Assembly: GCA_036501145.1 (NCBI GenBank)
Contig: DASYAV010000246.1
Location: forward strand, 17,385-81,384
Reading direction: 5' to 3'
DNA from: PALSA-505 sp036501145
GTDB lineage: Bacteria; Actinomycetota; Actinomycetes; Streptosporangiales; Streptosporangiaceae
DNA: 64,000 nucleotides
Positions 31,006-39,294 of this stretch are shown piece by piece. Position 1 is the first letter of the stretch. Each line of letters opens with the position of its first letter. The notes beneath the pieces are model-generated. The model made no database searches, was not told the DNA's origin, and saw only the letters and a program-made list of their open reading frames with translations. The translations under genes and the position numbers were made by a program.

Positions 31006-32100
31006 CTAGTGGTGCGGCGGATGGGTCGCGCCAGGTTGGTGGCCGCCCAGCAGGGCGTGATGATCGGTGCCGCCACGCGCCTGCGGGTCGGCGTGCACAG
31101 TCGCGGCTGCCAGCCCGGGCAGCACGTGCAAGAGCTCATGCTCGGCGGCGACGGCGACCTGGTGTGCCTCGATGACGCTGGCGGCTGGATCCACGATGAC
31201 CTCGCACTCGGCGCGCAACTGGTGACCGATCCAGCGCAGCCGGACCTGCCCGGCCGCCAGCACACCCGGCGTGGCGGCCAGGGTGTGCTCGGCCAACTCG
31301 ACCAGCGCCGGGTCCACCGCATCCATCAGCCGCCGGTAGATGTCTCGGGCAGCCTGCCGTAGCACGGCCAGGATCGCCACTGTGATCAGCAGTCCCATCG
31401 CCGGGTCCGCCCAGCGCCAGCCGAGCGCGACGCCAACGGCGCCCAGCAGGACGGCCAGCGAGGTGAAGCCATCGGCGCGGGCGTGCAGCCCGTCCGCGAC
31501 CAGCGCGGCCGAGCCGATCCGGCGGCCGGTGGTGATCCGGTAGCGGGCCACCAGTTCGTTGCCCGCAAACCCGGCGACCGCGGCGGCGGCAACTGCGGCC
31601 AGGTCGTGCACCGGTCTCGGATGCGCCAGTCGGCTCAGCGCCTCGTATGCGGTCAGCGCGCAGGAGGCGGCGATCAGCGCCACGATCCCGATCCCGGCCA
31701 GGTCCTCGGCCCGCCCGTACCCGTAGGTGTAACGCCGAGTCGGCGGCCTCCGGCCGATCACGAACGCCACCCCCAGCGGCAACGCGGTTAGCGCGTCAGC
31801 GGCGTTGTGCAGCGTGTCTCCCAGCAGCGCGACCGACCCCGACATCGCCACGACCACCGCCTGCATCACGGCCGTGACCGCCAGTACCGCCAGCGACACC
31901 CACAACGTGCGCATCCCCGCCGCACTGGCCTCCATCACCGCGTCGACCTTGTCCCCGGCATCGTGAGAATGCGGCCGCAGCATATGACCCAGCCTGCCCA
32001 GCACCCGCGATCGATCCCGGTCACCGCCAGGCCAGTGGTCATGATCGTGACTGTGGTGCACGTGCGCGCCGGCAGGATGCCCCGGCAGCTCATCGCTCAT
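31006..32100 (-). CDS. Cation diffusion facilitator (Zn/Co/Cd efflux)
   Basis: 364 residues from ATG 32100; an ATG 12 bases upstream is an alternative. A His-rich N-terminus (HVHHSHDHDHW) and six hydrophobic helices are present. The metal-site pairs HNAAD (helix II) and HARAD (helix V) are both intact, followed by a cytosolic C-terminal domain (VRLRWIGHQLRAECEVIVDP) and a second His-rich tail (HHALLGGHQPGATHPPHH). CDF proteins export divalent metal ions in exchange for protons. It stands alone between unrelated genes and may be a chromosomal or cargo resistance gene. Confidence 0.92.
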   Translation of the reverse strand: MSDELPGHPAGAHVHHSHDHDHWPGGDRDRSRVLGRLGHMLRPHSHDAGDKVDAVMEASAAGMRTLWVSLAVLAVTAVMQAVVVAMSGSVALLGDTLHNAADALTALPLGVAFVIGRRPPTRRYTYGYGRAEDLAGIGIVALIAASCALTAYEALSRLAHPRPVHDLAAVAAAAVAGFAGNELVARYRITTGRRIGSAALVADGLHARADGFTSLAVLLGAVGVALGWRWADPAMGLLITVAILAVLRQAARDIYRRLMDAVDPALVELAEHTLAATPGVLAAGQVRLRWIGHQLRAECEVIVDPAASVIEAHQVAVAAEHELLHVLPGLAAATVHADPQARGGTDHHALLGGHQPGATHPPHH

Positions 32101-32255
32101 AGTGGCCAGCATCCCTCGTCCGGATCCGGCGAGCCCGCCGCGCCCCAGCCGCAGCGCTAAGCGCTGTTTTTTCGCTCACCAGTACGTGCCCCCTGGCCGG
32201 TGCCGCACAGATCATCGGCGGCGTGGCCGGCGCGGGCTGGCCCGGTGTGCAACCG

Positions 32256-32645
32256 TTATGCGGCAAAAGGACTGCCGTGAGGCCACCGGTCCAGCTCCTC
32301 GTCGGTGAGGTGCACGACCACAGACACGCTGATGCCTTCGTGGGTCGCGTGAGCAGAGAGGTGCAGTTCCCTCTGCTGTAGGTCGACATCTCCATGCTCA
32401 GCGCTTGGCCGCGGCGGCCTGGCGTCAACCGCGCCAATCCAGGCCGAGTAAGAATTCCAACGTTCGGTCGGGTCTATGGCGTCACATAGTCCAACGAGCG
32501 ATGCCCTGGCGTTGCCATCTCTAATTGACCATGAGATCACTGGAAGGTTTTCACGTGTTGCTCGGTGCAGAAGTCTTCCGAGCAGAGAGTACGCGGCGTT
32601 CTGTGAGGAACGCCGTATGTCAGGAGTTGATCCAGGCTTATTCAT
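32256..32645 (-). CDS. Hypothetical protein, last gene of a three-gene operon
   Basis: 129 residues (MNKPGSTPDIRRSSQNAAYS). A domain with NLPVISWSIRDGNARASLVG and a beta-rich C-terminus (LHLSAHATHEGISVSVVVHL). GC content is lower than in surrounding genes, suggesting separate acquisition. It lies 2 bases after the stop of the next upstream gene. No family recognised. Confidence 0.6.
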   Translation of the reverse strand: MNKPGSTPDIRRSSQNAAYSLLGRLLHRATRENLPVISWSIRDGNARASLVGLCDAIDPTERWNSYSAWIGAVDARPPRPSAEHGDVDLQQRELHLSAHATHEGISVSVVVHLTDEELDRWPHGSPFAA

Positions 32646-32647
32646 AG

Positions 32648-33193
32648 CTAGTTCGAAAGTTCAGTGTCAGGGATAGTGAGGGGTTCTAGGCCGTGCTCGT
32701 ACATGCCGGCCAGGGCGGGTGTGAACACCGCCAGATGGTCACGCCACATTTCGCACAGAGCAGCGCGAGCTGAAGAGTCTGTTCGGAGGAGAAACTTTAG
32801 ATGACGCAGTCCGTGTAGGAGTACGTCGATATACCTCGGAAGGGGTGCCTGATCTGCCGCAACTGGGAAGGGCTTACCTACGGCTGCGAGAACAGCTACG
32901 TCGATTGGCTCTGCATCCGGCCACTTAGAGCGGGCGAATTCCGAACAGCCGACAACGGCTACGTAGCTTAGGACGATCGAGCTATCTTCTGCCCGCCACG
33001 AGGTTGAGTGCAAAAGCTTTACATCAGCGAGCGCATCACCATGCCTAAGCAGTTCCTCGGCAGCAGCATGGGGGTCGCTATCTTGCGTAATTGCGCCGGA
33101 GCGCCACGCATCGTTTCCGCTGATGAGCCAGAGGCCCACCGAGTCTGCTGAGATGGGCCAGACTTCGATCCGCACTGTCGTCACATCTGTCAT
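32648..33193 (-). CDS. Hypothetical protein (181 aa)
   Basis: MTDVTTVRIEVWPISADSVG start. Alternating strands and helices, with EELLRHGDALADVKLLHSTS and IDVLLHGLRHLKFLLRTDSS. Soluble and globular. The ATG overlaps the stop of the HTH gene at 33190 by four bases, so it belongs to one operon with both neighbours. Lower GC than the window average. No family recognised. Confidence 0.6.
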   Translation of the reverse strand: MTDVTTVRIEVWPISADSVGLWLISGNDAWRSGAITQDSDPHAAAEELLRHGDALADVKLLHSTSWRAEDSSIVLSYVAVVGCSEFARSKWPDAEPIDVAVLAAVGKPFPVAADQAPLPRYIDVLLHGLRHLKFLLRTDSSARAALCEMWRDHLAVFTPALAGMYEHGLEPLTIPDTELSN

Positions 33194-33558
33194 GCGCCCT
33201 CCTCCGGGGCGTGGCGCTGGCTATCAGGGGTTTTGGCTGATGCTGCCTTAAGTCCTCTGACAAGCTGATCGGCTCTAGCCTTTGATACCCCTAGTTGGCC
33301 TGCGAGCCCAGATAGTGACATCTTGTCGCTATCCCAGATGCGCGCTACAGCACGTGCGCGCAGCTCAGAGGCGGTGATCGTGGCTTGTCGCAACGTCTCT
33401 GTCAGGCTGGACGCCGCAGCGAAAGCTCGCTTGGGGTCGGCCTTCAACAGCTCGAAGATCGTGCCTTCGGCCTGGCCGTACACCCGCGCAAACTCGCCCA
33501 GTTCGGCAGCGAGGTCGTCAGCGCCGTCAGCGCCGTCGACTCCATCGGGTCCAGCCAT
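33190..33558 (-). CDS. HTH protein, first gene of the operon
   Basis: From ATG 33558 (MAGPDGVDGADGADDLAAEL), 122 residues. The C-terminal half contains LSGLAGQLGVSKARADQLVR, a sigma-like or phage-type helix-turn-helix. The middle helix pair (ATITASELRARAVARIWDSD) resembles small plasmid regulators. The 87-bp repeat copy A with CTAGAC motifs begins 21 bases upstream and probably holds its promoter and operator. Confidence 0.65.
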   Translation of the reverse strand: MAGPDGVDGADGADDLAAELGEFARVYGQAEGTIFELLKADPKRAFAAASSLTETLRQATITASELRARAVARIWDSDKMSLSGLAGQLGVSKARADQLVRGLKAASAKTPDSQRHAPEEGA

Positions 33559-33578
33559 GCCGTAAGGATACGCGCCTA

Positions 33579-33665
33579 CGTCTAGCACTACTAGACATGG
33601 GGCTAGACAACGCCATCAGGAGTTCTAAACGGTTCAGTTACTCGGAGTCGTCAGGAGTTACTAGA
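33579..33665 (+). repeat. Direct repeat copy A (87 bp) with CTAGAC motifs
   Basis: About 90% identical to 35993-36079 in the same orientation. It contains GTCTAG-CACTA-CTAGAC and further CTAGA elements. It lies in front of the minus-strand gene at 33558, and both copies bracket the NUDIX/XRE/GntR genes. Confidence 0.85.
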
Positions 33666-33966
33666 GGGGATGGCCGTACCCGGCGCTGACGCGGCGGGGG
33701 AGCAGGGGTGGCGGCGCTCGGGAACCGGCTCACCGACCTCGGGCACAACCTCGGCACCGACCGCGGCGGCGATCCCGTTGCTACCGCCTAACAGTGGCTA
33801 TCCGGACACGACGCCTTCACCCCCTGGCCAGGCGGGCACCGTGCAGATCGTCGGCGGGCTAGCCGAGGCGGGGCTGAGTCCACACTGTCCCGCTGCGGGG
33901 TTGCTCACGCGAATCTACGGCCGCCCGGCAGGTCGCGAGGGTGGAAACGGCGTTCCACCCCATCAG
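33666..33966. other. Non-coding or decayed stretch
   Basis: One short plus-strand run reads ALGNRLTDLGHNLGTDRGGD before a stop and may be a gene fragment. Otherwise I see no intact gene, hairpin or repeat between repeat copy A and the end of the NUDIX gene. Confidence 0.4.
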
Positions 33967-34548
33967 CTACTGGCCGATGAGGTTACGGGCCAGCATCAGG
34001 GCGCCGGTGGTCTCCATTCCGCAGATCGTGGTGCCCACTGCGGCGTACGCCTCGTCGAGCGGCATCTCTAGGACGCTCATGTCGAAGTACTTCTCGATCT
34101 CGGTGTCGAGGACCGGCTCGCCGACCGACACGACCGGCTGGGCCAGGAAGACGTGTGTGTATTTGTTCGTCTCAGACGGCAGCGAGTAGAACGACCCGAG
34201 CGAGATCAGTTCGGCGCCGTCGCCTAGGACGTAGCCGGTCTCCTCCTCCAGTTCGCGCCGCGCGGCCTTCTCGGGTTCTTCGTTGTTGCTGACGTTTCCT
34301 GCGGGCAGCTCCAGGCCGTAACCGTGCAGGTTGTGACGGTACTGCCGCACCAGGATCACGCGGCCGTTCGCCGTAACCGGGATGACCATCACGCTCGGCG
34401 GGCAGTCGACGAAGTACCAGTCGAGGACGTAGCCGTCTGGCATTTCGAGGGTTTCGCGGATGAAGCGCTTCGGCCTCGGCACCAGAACCTCACTTGAGAC
34501 CAGGTGGCCGTCCTTCATGGTGCACGCCGCAGCGGAGTTAACGGTCAT
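33967..34548 (-). CDS. NUDIX hydrolase (ADP-ribose pyrophosphatase-like)
   Basis: 193 residues from ATG 34548, which overlaps the upstream stop by ATGA. The NUDIX box fits exactly: G-x5-E-x7-REL-EEETGY in GNVSNNEEPEKAARRELEEE. The preceding RVILVRQYRHNLHGYGLELP strand is the ADP-ribose/nucleotide-sugar subgroup pattern. It hydrolyses a nucleoside diphosphate linked to another group. Organised as the third gene of a GntR-XRE-NUDIX operon; the actual substrate is unknown. Confidence 0.88.
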   Translation of the reverse strand: MTVNSAAACTMKDGHLVSSEVLVPRPKRFIRETLEMPDGYVLDWYFVDCPPSVMVIPVTANGRVILVRQYRHNLHGYGLELPAGNVSNNEEPEKAARRELEEETGYVLGDGAELISLGSFYSLPSETNKYTHVFLAQPVVSVGEPVLDTEIEKYFDMSVLEMPLDEAYAAVGTTICGMETTGALMLARNLIGQ

Positions 34549-35414
34549 ATCACATCCCAGTCTTTTGCGCGTTTCCATGTGTCCTCGAAATGCCGCTCGT
34601 AGCGACTGAACATCTTTGGCGCTGTTTTCGCCCAGATCTCAAACGTCGGCGAGTTGCTCCCGATGAAAAACCGCAGGTAGGGCGTGACGAGCATCTGCCC
34701 GTCACCCCGGACCACGCTCACCGTTGGCGGCGCGCTGTAGGTCCGGACCTGCATCCTCTCGCCGCAGGCCCGCTGCATTTGCTGGAATCGCGCAAGTGCC
34801 GCCCTGGTACGGGCTGCGAGCGTCCCTGCCGGGCTGCCCTCGTCGAGGTCGATCTGCTCTATGCCTCGATAGTCCGGATCGAGCAGCAGCACGCGGGCCC
34901 GGCAGCCCTGGCCGGTGGCTTCCTTGAGGATCCCGGGCACCTCGTCATCGCTGGCGTAGCCGAACTCGGCCATCCCGTAGAGCCACACCTCGTCAGCGTT
35001 TCCGCTGATGATGCCGTTCCACTGCTGGCGGGTCACGACGCCGCGGTCTGCGTAAGGCTTGACCGCCTCGGAGATGTCGAGTGCCGGGCTGAGCGCCGAC
35101 ATCAGGTCTGCGCGGTGTGCGGCATCACGGCTCAGCGGGAGTGTTAGCACGTCGCCCGGTACTTCCTGCATCATCACCGCGGCGGCGAGGACCACATCGC
35201 CAGGTGGTGTGCTGCCCTGCTCCCAGCGCTCGATGACAGCAGGTGCCGGGCGCCAGCCCACCAGCTCGGCGAGGCGATCGGCGAACTCGGCCGGGCTCAG
35301 CCCGAGCTTGGCCCTGGCCGATGACACCTGCCCGGCGGCAAGTCCCTGGTAGTCAGCCCGGTATCCGGCGTGCGAACGGATGCTGATGACCTCAGCGTCA
35401 GGCGAGGCGCTCAT
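34545..35414 (-). CDS. XRE-family HTH protein with C-terminal effector domain
   Basis: 289 residues from ATG 35414. The N-terminal HTH is AKLGLSPAEFADRLAELVGW with PAPAVIERWEQGSTPPG (residues about 30-75). The C-terminal two thirds (VWLYGMAEFGYASDDEVPGI, CRARVLLLDPDYRGIEQIDL) resemble the phospholipase-D-like or DUF5919-type domain seen in Streptomyces regulators coupled to NUDIX genes. Its start overlaps the GntR gene's end by 17 bases, and its end overlaps the NUDIX start. Probably senses a nucleotide or lipid-like signal; inference only. Confidence 0.7.
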   Translation of the reverse strand: MSASPDAEVISIRSHAGYRADYQGLAAGQVSSARAKLGLSPAEFADRLAELVGWRPAPAVIERWEQGSTPPGDVVLAAAVMMQEVPGDVLTLPLSRDAAHRADLMSALSPALDISEAVKPYADRGVVTRQQWNGIISGNADEVWLYGMAEFGYASDDEVPGILKEATGQGCRARVLLLDPDYRGIEQIDLDEGSPAGTLAARTRAALARFQQMQRACGERMQVRTYSAPPTVSVVRGDGQMLVTPYLRFFIGSNSPTFEIWAKTAPKMFSRYERHFEDTWKRAKDWDVI

Positions 35415-35808
35415 GCCTGCCGGACTCTTCCTGGCCGGTGCTGGCCTCCGCGTGCGGGTACTCATAGCCGGACTTGCCGTAGAGGTCCATCAGGTTCGCC
35501 TCGAGGCGGGCGAGGACGCCCCGCAACCCGGCGATCTCCTCAGCGAGTTGTTCGGTACCGGCCCGCTCGGCTTCCACCTCGCTTGGCCGCGCCTGGACAA
35601 AGACGGCCTTGCCACTGTGCCCAATCACGACACCCTCAGCCTGGAGGTTCGCCACAGCGTGCCGGACGACTGTGCTTGAGACGCCGTAGTGCTCCATGAG
35701 CTTCGCCGTTGAGGGGATCGGCGCGCCGACCGGGAACTCATCGGCGGTGATCCGCGCCTTGATGTCATCCGCAACGTGGCGGTACGACGGGCCGATTTTG
35801 CTTGCCAC
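35398..35808 (-). CDS. GntR-family repressor (KorSA/TraR-like)
   Basis: GTG 35808 is chosen because AGGAGG lies six bases before it. 136 residues. The winged helix is YRHVADDIKARITADEFPVG, PIPSTAKLMEHYGVSSTVVR, HAVANLQAEGVVI. The short C-terminal helix region (LAEEIAGLRGVLARLEANLM) lacks a large ligand domain, as in plasmid transfer repressors of the KorSA/TraR group. It may bind the CTAGAC-containing repeats that lie on either side of its operon and upstream of the transfer block. Confidence 0.82.
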   Translation of the reverse strand: MASKIGPSYRHVADDIKARITADEFPVGAPIPSTAKLMEHYGVSSTVVRHAVANLQAEGVVIGHSGKAVFVQARPSEVEAERAGTEQLAEEIAGLRGVLARLEANLMDLYGKSGYEYPHAEASTGQEESGRHERLA

Positions 35809-35992
35809 GTAAGCCCTCCTCACGGCACCTAGCGCTACCTCACGCACTTAGCCGACACAGTACAGCATGGCCGTCTGCTTAACTGATTTGCATCCTTACG
35901 CACAAGGTTGCACAATGGGCGTAAGAAGACTCACGGCGATACAGAAGTCGGGGAGAGCCACACGGCAGAACTGGAGGCCTGGCGGAGCGCAG

Positions 35993-36079
35993 CGTCTAGC
36001 ACTACTAGACATAGGGGCTAGACAACGCCGTCAGGAGTTCTGTACGGTTTAGTCACTCGGAGTCGTCAGGAGTACTAGA
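35993..36079 (+). repeat. Direct repeat copy B (87 bp), promoter region of the transfer block
   Basis: Matches copy A (33579-33665) with about eight differences. It contains GTCTAGCACTACTAGAC, GGCTAGAC and TACTAGAC, i.e. repeated CTAGAC half-sites, and ends 80 bases before the BldC-like gene. The rest of the 350-base gap 35809-36159 shows no gene. By position it is the control region for the 36.2-58.8 kb operon. Confidence 0.85.
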
Positions 36080-36159
36080 CGAAACATGTATGAGCGGCCC
36101 CGACGCTCCACCGCCGGGGCCGCAAGGTGGGTCGATGATCTTGAAAGGAGTACGACCCG

Positions 36160-36363
36160 ATGGCCATCATTCCAGCTCAGTCACTTGAATCCGAGCCCTT
36201 GCTTCTGAGATGTGAAGTAGCAGCTCTGCTGCGAGTTAAGCCCGTGACTGTAACTCGCTGGGCTGCTGCCGGGAAGATCCAGACAGTCAGGACTCCAGGC
36301 GGGCACCGGCGCTATCGCGAGTCGGAGATCCGAGCGCTCCTGGGCTTGAGCGGTGTGGCGTGA
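36160..36363 (+). CDS. BldC-like MerR-type DNA-binding protein
   Basis: 67 residues behind AAAGGAG. LLRCEVAALLRVKPVTVTRW followed by AAAGKIQTVRTPGGHRRYRE is the MerR-type helix-turn-helix with wing, nearly the pattern of BldC of Streptomyces (PLLTPAEVATMFRVDPKTVTRW). No effector-binding domain, as in BldC and excisionases of similar size. As the first gene of the transfer block it could act as its regulator or as an excisionase (Xis) for the integrase at 59467; both roles use this fold. Confidence 0.85.
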   Translation: MAIIPAQSLESEPLLLRCEVAALLRVKPVTVTRWAAAGKIQTVRTPGGHRRYRESEIRALLGLSGVA

Positions 36364-36623
36364 TGACGCTGCTAACTGCGGGGGAGCGGGGATCAGGATC
36401 AGGGGCAGAGGCTCAGCTGGTTACCCGGCTGGGGCTGTTGCGTGCGGAGTACGGCCGACTGCTGACGGCCGCCCGGGCGGCCGTGGCGGCCGCGGGTGCT
36501 GGTGAGGATTTCCCGCTGGCGTACCTGGCGGCCGAGCTGGCTCGTCAGGGACAGCTCCCGGCGGTTGGAGTGTCTTCGCGTGAGGTGCTGGAGGCCGGGT
36601 TTCCCGCAGGGGTGATCGCATGA
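36363..36623 (+). CDS. Hypothetical protein (86 aa)
   Basis: ATG 36363 overlaps the preceding stop (TGATG). Helical, Ala/Arg/Leu-rich (LVTRLGLLRAEYGRLLTAAR) with LAYLAAELARQGQLPAVG. Its stop overlaps the next ATG, so translation is coupled. Common small protein of transfer regions; function not recognised. Confidence 0.55.
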   Translation: MTLLTAGERGSGSGAEAQLVTRLGLLRAEYGRLLTAARAAVAAAGAGEDFPLAYLAAELARQGQLPAVGVSSREVLEAGFPAGVIA

Positions 36624-37198
36624 TCGGCAGCCGCCCGCGGGTGTCCCACCGGATGTTCCCTGGCGTGCCGGAGTCGGTGGCCAGGGCTCGGCGGTTCACC
36701 GTGTCGGCCCTGGAAGGCTGCCCGGCCGCTGGGGATGCGGTCCTGGCGGTGAGCGAGCTGGCGGGTAATGCAGTCAGCTGGTCGCGGTCGGGGGAGCCGG
36801 ATGGCTGGTTTGTGGTGCAGCTGGAGGTCACGGCCCACGCGGGCGCCGTGGTGTATGTGAGCGACCAGGGGCCTGGCATGGGCCGGCCTGCGGGTTCGGA
36901 AGGCGGCCGGGGGCTGCGCATCGTGGCGGCTATCTCCCAGGCGTGGGGGGTTGCCCGCCGCGACTGTTCCGCCTCGGCGGGTCAGGTGCACACCGAGGCT
37001 GCGGAGGCGGCCCGCCTGGCGGGCGCGGGCCAGTGCGTGTGGTTCCGGGTGGGCTGGCAGCCTGCCGAGGCTATGGCCGCTGTGGTGCCGCTTGCCCTGG
37101 CTGCCGCGCTGCGCGCGGGCCACCCGGCGCAGGCCGGTGCAGCGGATCTGACTCCTGTGGTGGCGGCTGGCGCCGCCTTGGCCCGGAAAGGGGCTTGA
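36620..37198 (+). CDS. Anti-sigma-factor-type histidine kinase-like ATPase
   Basis: 192 residues. VPESVARARRFTVSALEGCP is the start pattern of RsbW-type proteins; the N-box VLAVSELAGNAVSWSRSGEP, G1-box VVYVSDQGPGMG and G2 region GGRGLRIVAAISQAWG identify a HATPase_c fold. There is no histidine phosphorylation domain. Such kinases bind a sigma factor or antagonist in signalling. Its place second after the BldC-like gene suggests control of the transfer operon or of host differentiation. Confidence 0.8.
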   Translation: MIGSRPRVSHRMFPGVPESVARARRFTVSALEGCPAAGDAVLAVSELAGNAVSWSRSGEPDGWFVVQLEVTAHAGAVVYVSDQGPGMGRPAGSEGGRGLRIVAAISQAWGVARRDCSASAGQVHTEAAEAARLAGAGQCVWFRVGWQPAEAMAAVVPLALAAALRAGHPAQAGAADLTPVVAAGAALARKGA

Positions 37199-37203
37199 CG
37201 ATC

Positions 37204-37635
37204 ATGCACACATTCATCGTGCTCTGGCACATGTTCCTGCACACCAGCCGGCTGGGCCGGCTGGGGATCGTAGCGGTGGTGCTGCTGGCGCTGTCCCGGC
37301 TGTCGCAGTACCCGGAAGACGTGGGGGAGTGGCTGTCGCAGCGCTACCAGGTGGAGGGGTTGTCGTGGCGGGTGTGGCGGGCCCGGGTGCGCCGCCGGGA
37401 GGTCCGGCTGGGCGGGCATGTGCTGTGCGCGCCGGACGGTTTCTACGGCCGGGTCATCTCCCTGATCAGCTGCCGCCTGCACACCGAGTGCCCCCCGGTG
37501 GCGGTGGTGTGGTTCGAGACCCCGGGCGAGCTGCCCCGGGTCGTGCCGCTGGCCCAGCTGGTGGCGGTGCCCGAGCTGCAGGACATCCCGGACCCGGCAG
37601 AGACCGAGCCGGAGACGGCCGGGGGTGCCTGGTGA
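37204..37635 (+). CDS. Single-span membrane protein (143 aa)
   Basis: ATG 37204. The N-terminal helix RLGIVAVVLLALSRLSQYPE is followed by a soluble domain with VRLGGHVLCAPDGFYGRVIS and PPVAVVWFETPGELPRVVPL, beta-rich and SH3-like. It overlaps the next start (GTGA). Member of a series of small transfer-region proteins; function unknown. Confidence 0.6.
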   Translation: MHTFIVLWHMFLHTSRLGRLGIVAVVLLALSRLSQYPEDVGEWLSQRYQVEGLSWRVWRARVRRREVRLGGHVLCAPDGFYGRVISLISCRLHTECPPVAVVWFETPGELPRVVPLAQLVAVPELQDIPDPAETEPETAGGAW

Positions 37636-37868
37636 CGGAGTACCTGCTCAAGGTCGTCACCGAGGGTCAGGAAGACGAGGACCCGCTGCACGAGGAGCTG
37701 TTCGAGGCCCGCAGCGATGACGCGGCGGCCCGGCAGGCCCTGCGGCTGCTCCGCCCTCACGTCCGCGATCCGCGGGCCCAGTACGGCCGGCTGCTCGTGA
37801 TCGACGGCCCGCAGGCAGGCGCCTTTACCCGGTACAGCTACCTCGCCGATGTGGAGGCAGGCACATGA
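37632..37868 (+). CDS. Small hypothetical protein (78 aa)
   Basis: GTG 37632. EYLLKVVTEGQEDEDPLHEE start and AARQALRLLRPHVRDPRAQY. The layout (short strand, acidic loop, helix RRLRPLI/LRLLRPHV, then QYG) is similar to the protein at 51723-51977, so the two may be paralogues. Overlaps both neighbours by four bases. Confidence 0.6.
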   Translation: MTEYLLKVVTEGQEDEDPLHEELFEARSDDAAARQALRLLRPHVRDPRAQYGRLLVIDGPQAGAFTRYSYLADVEAGT

Positions 37869-38761
37869 GCATTGACTGGCGGACCTGGCGGCCTTGGCTG
37901 GCGGACAACACCGTGCCGCTGGTGCTGGCCGGGATCGCGTTCGGCGGCAGCTTCGGGCACTGGGTGCACCTGGCGCGCACGCACGGCCAGGCGGGCCTGC
38001 TGGGCGTCGCAGTGGCGGTGTGCGTGGATCTGGGCACCTACATGTCAGCCCGGGAGCGGCAGCGCGATGCCCGGATCGGGCGGGCCCGCCGGGGCTGGCT
38101 GTCGTGGCCGTCGCTGCTGATGATCTTCTGCATCGTGCTGACCCTGGCGGGCAACGTGGCCTCGGCGCAGCACGACCCGTGGGGGATCGTGGTGGCGCTG
38201 ATCCCCGGCGCGTTCCTTCTGGCCGCGATCTCGCTGATGGAACGCCGGGCGGCCGAGGAGGGCCGCCGGCGGGCCCGCGCTGAGGCAGAAGCCAGCCGCC
38301 AGGCCGAGGCCGAGCGGCGGCGCCGGGCCGCGGAAGCCGCCGAGACCGAGCGCCGGGCCGCCGCCGAGCGTCAGCGTCAGGCCGAGGCCGCCGCTGCAGC
38401 CGAGCGTCAGCGGGAGGCCGACCGCCAGGCTGAGGAAGCCCGGCAGCGTCAGGCCGACCGTCAGGCCGAGCTGGCCCGCCGTCACTCCCAGATCGTCACC
38501 CGGCCGTCAGGGAACGTCACCCTGCGCGCCGTTCCCAGTCCGGCCAAGCCCACTCCGGAGGGGGGCTCGGCCACCGCCACGGCGGTGATGCGGGCGTACT
38601 GGGACACCGAGCGCGCCGAGGGCCGGACCCCGACCGGCGCCGACCTGGCGCGCGTTGCGGACCTGAGTTCTTCCTCGAGCCTGGGACGGCAGCTGCGGGC
38701 CCGGTGGCTGGCCGAGGCGGACGCTGCTGGCCAGGCTGAGCTGGCTGGAGCGCGGGCATGA
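37865..38761 (+). CDS. DUF2637 membrane protein with long coiled coil
   Basis: 298 residues. Four hydrophobic helices within residues 15-125 show the DUF2637 pattern: GGSFGHWVHLA, VAVCVDLGTYMSARERQR, LAGNVASAQHD and VVALIPGAFLLAAISLMER. Residues 128-215 form a highly charged coiled coil, and the C-terminal part contains a short HTH-like segment (GADLARVADLSSSSSLGRQL). DUF2637 proteins are typical of actinobacterial integrative conjugative elements and plasmids, where they sit beside transfer genes as Spd-like membrane components. Confidence 0.8.
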   Translation: MSIDWRTWRPWLADNTVPLVLAGIAFGGSFGHWVHLARTHGQAGLLGVAVAVCVDLGTYMSARERQRDARIGRARRGWLSWPSLLMIFCIVLTLAGNVASAQHDPWGIVVALIPGAFLLAAISLMERRAAEEGRRRARAEAEASRQAEAERRRRAAEAAETERRAAAERQRQAEAAAAAERQREADRQAEEARQRQADRQAELARRHSQIVTRPSGNVTLRAVPSPAKPTPEGGSATATAVMRAYWDTERAEGRTPTGADLARVADLSSSSSLGRQLRARWLAEADAAGQAELAGARA

Positions 38762-39294
38762 ACGCCGCCCCGGCCGACGTCCAGGCCGCGCCCATGGCCA
38801 CAGCGGGGCTGTGGCCTGGCCTGCCCTGGCTGGCTGCACGGCCTGGCCTGCCCGGTGCCTGCGCGCGTGTGCCCGTGCCCGTGTACCCGCGCGCGAGCGG
38901 GGAGCAGGGCCGCGGTGACCGGGCTGCGGCCCGCCGGGCGGGCTACGCCTGGCGGATGGTCGCGGCGCCCACGGGCGCGCAGGCGCTGAAGGCCGCGGTG
39001 GACCAGCTGCTGGCCGAGCTGAAGCGGCTGGAGCGCACCGACCCCGCCGCCGCGGACCGGTGGCGCCGCGAGCTGGCCGCCGGCCTGTGCACGATCGCCC
39101 GGCAGATCCCTGCCGGGATTGACGGTGCAGGTGACGGACCGGGAGCTGACGCTGAGACTGACGCCCCCGGTGACGGCCGGGGTGACGGCGGGAGTGACGG
39201 CGCGGGTGACGGCCGGGGTGACGCTGTGGCGGTGACGCTGCCGCTCCCGCAGGGGCGGGGCCGGCACGCCCGGCTGGGCGGGGGGCTGGCATGA
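38758..39294 (+). CDS. Low-complexity protein with helical core (178 aa)
   Basis: The core GAQALKAAVDQLLAELKRLE and ERTDPAAADRWRRELAAGLC is helical. The C-terminal third is a tandem Gly-Asp repeat (GDGRGDGGSDGAGDGRGD) caused by a GTGACGG-type nucleotide repeat at 39120-39240. Overlaps both neighbours by four bases. Function unknown. Confidence 0.5.
   Translation: MNAAPADVQAAPMATAGLWPGLPWLAARPGLPGACARVPVPVYPRASGEQGRGDRAAARRAGYAWRMVAAPTGAQALKAAVDQLLAELKRLERTDPAAADRWRRELAAGLCTIARQIPAGIDGAGDGPGADAETDAPGDGRGDGGSDGAGDGRGDAVAVTLPLPQGRGRHARLGGGLA

Noticed and set aside
39120..39240. GTGACGG-type repeats as iterons or clt sites
   Set aside because: They are in frame and encode a Gly-Asp tail; a transfer-site role cannot be excluded but nothing beyond low complexity supports it.
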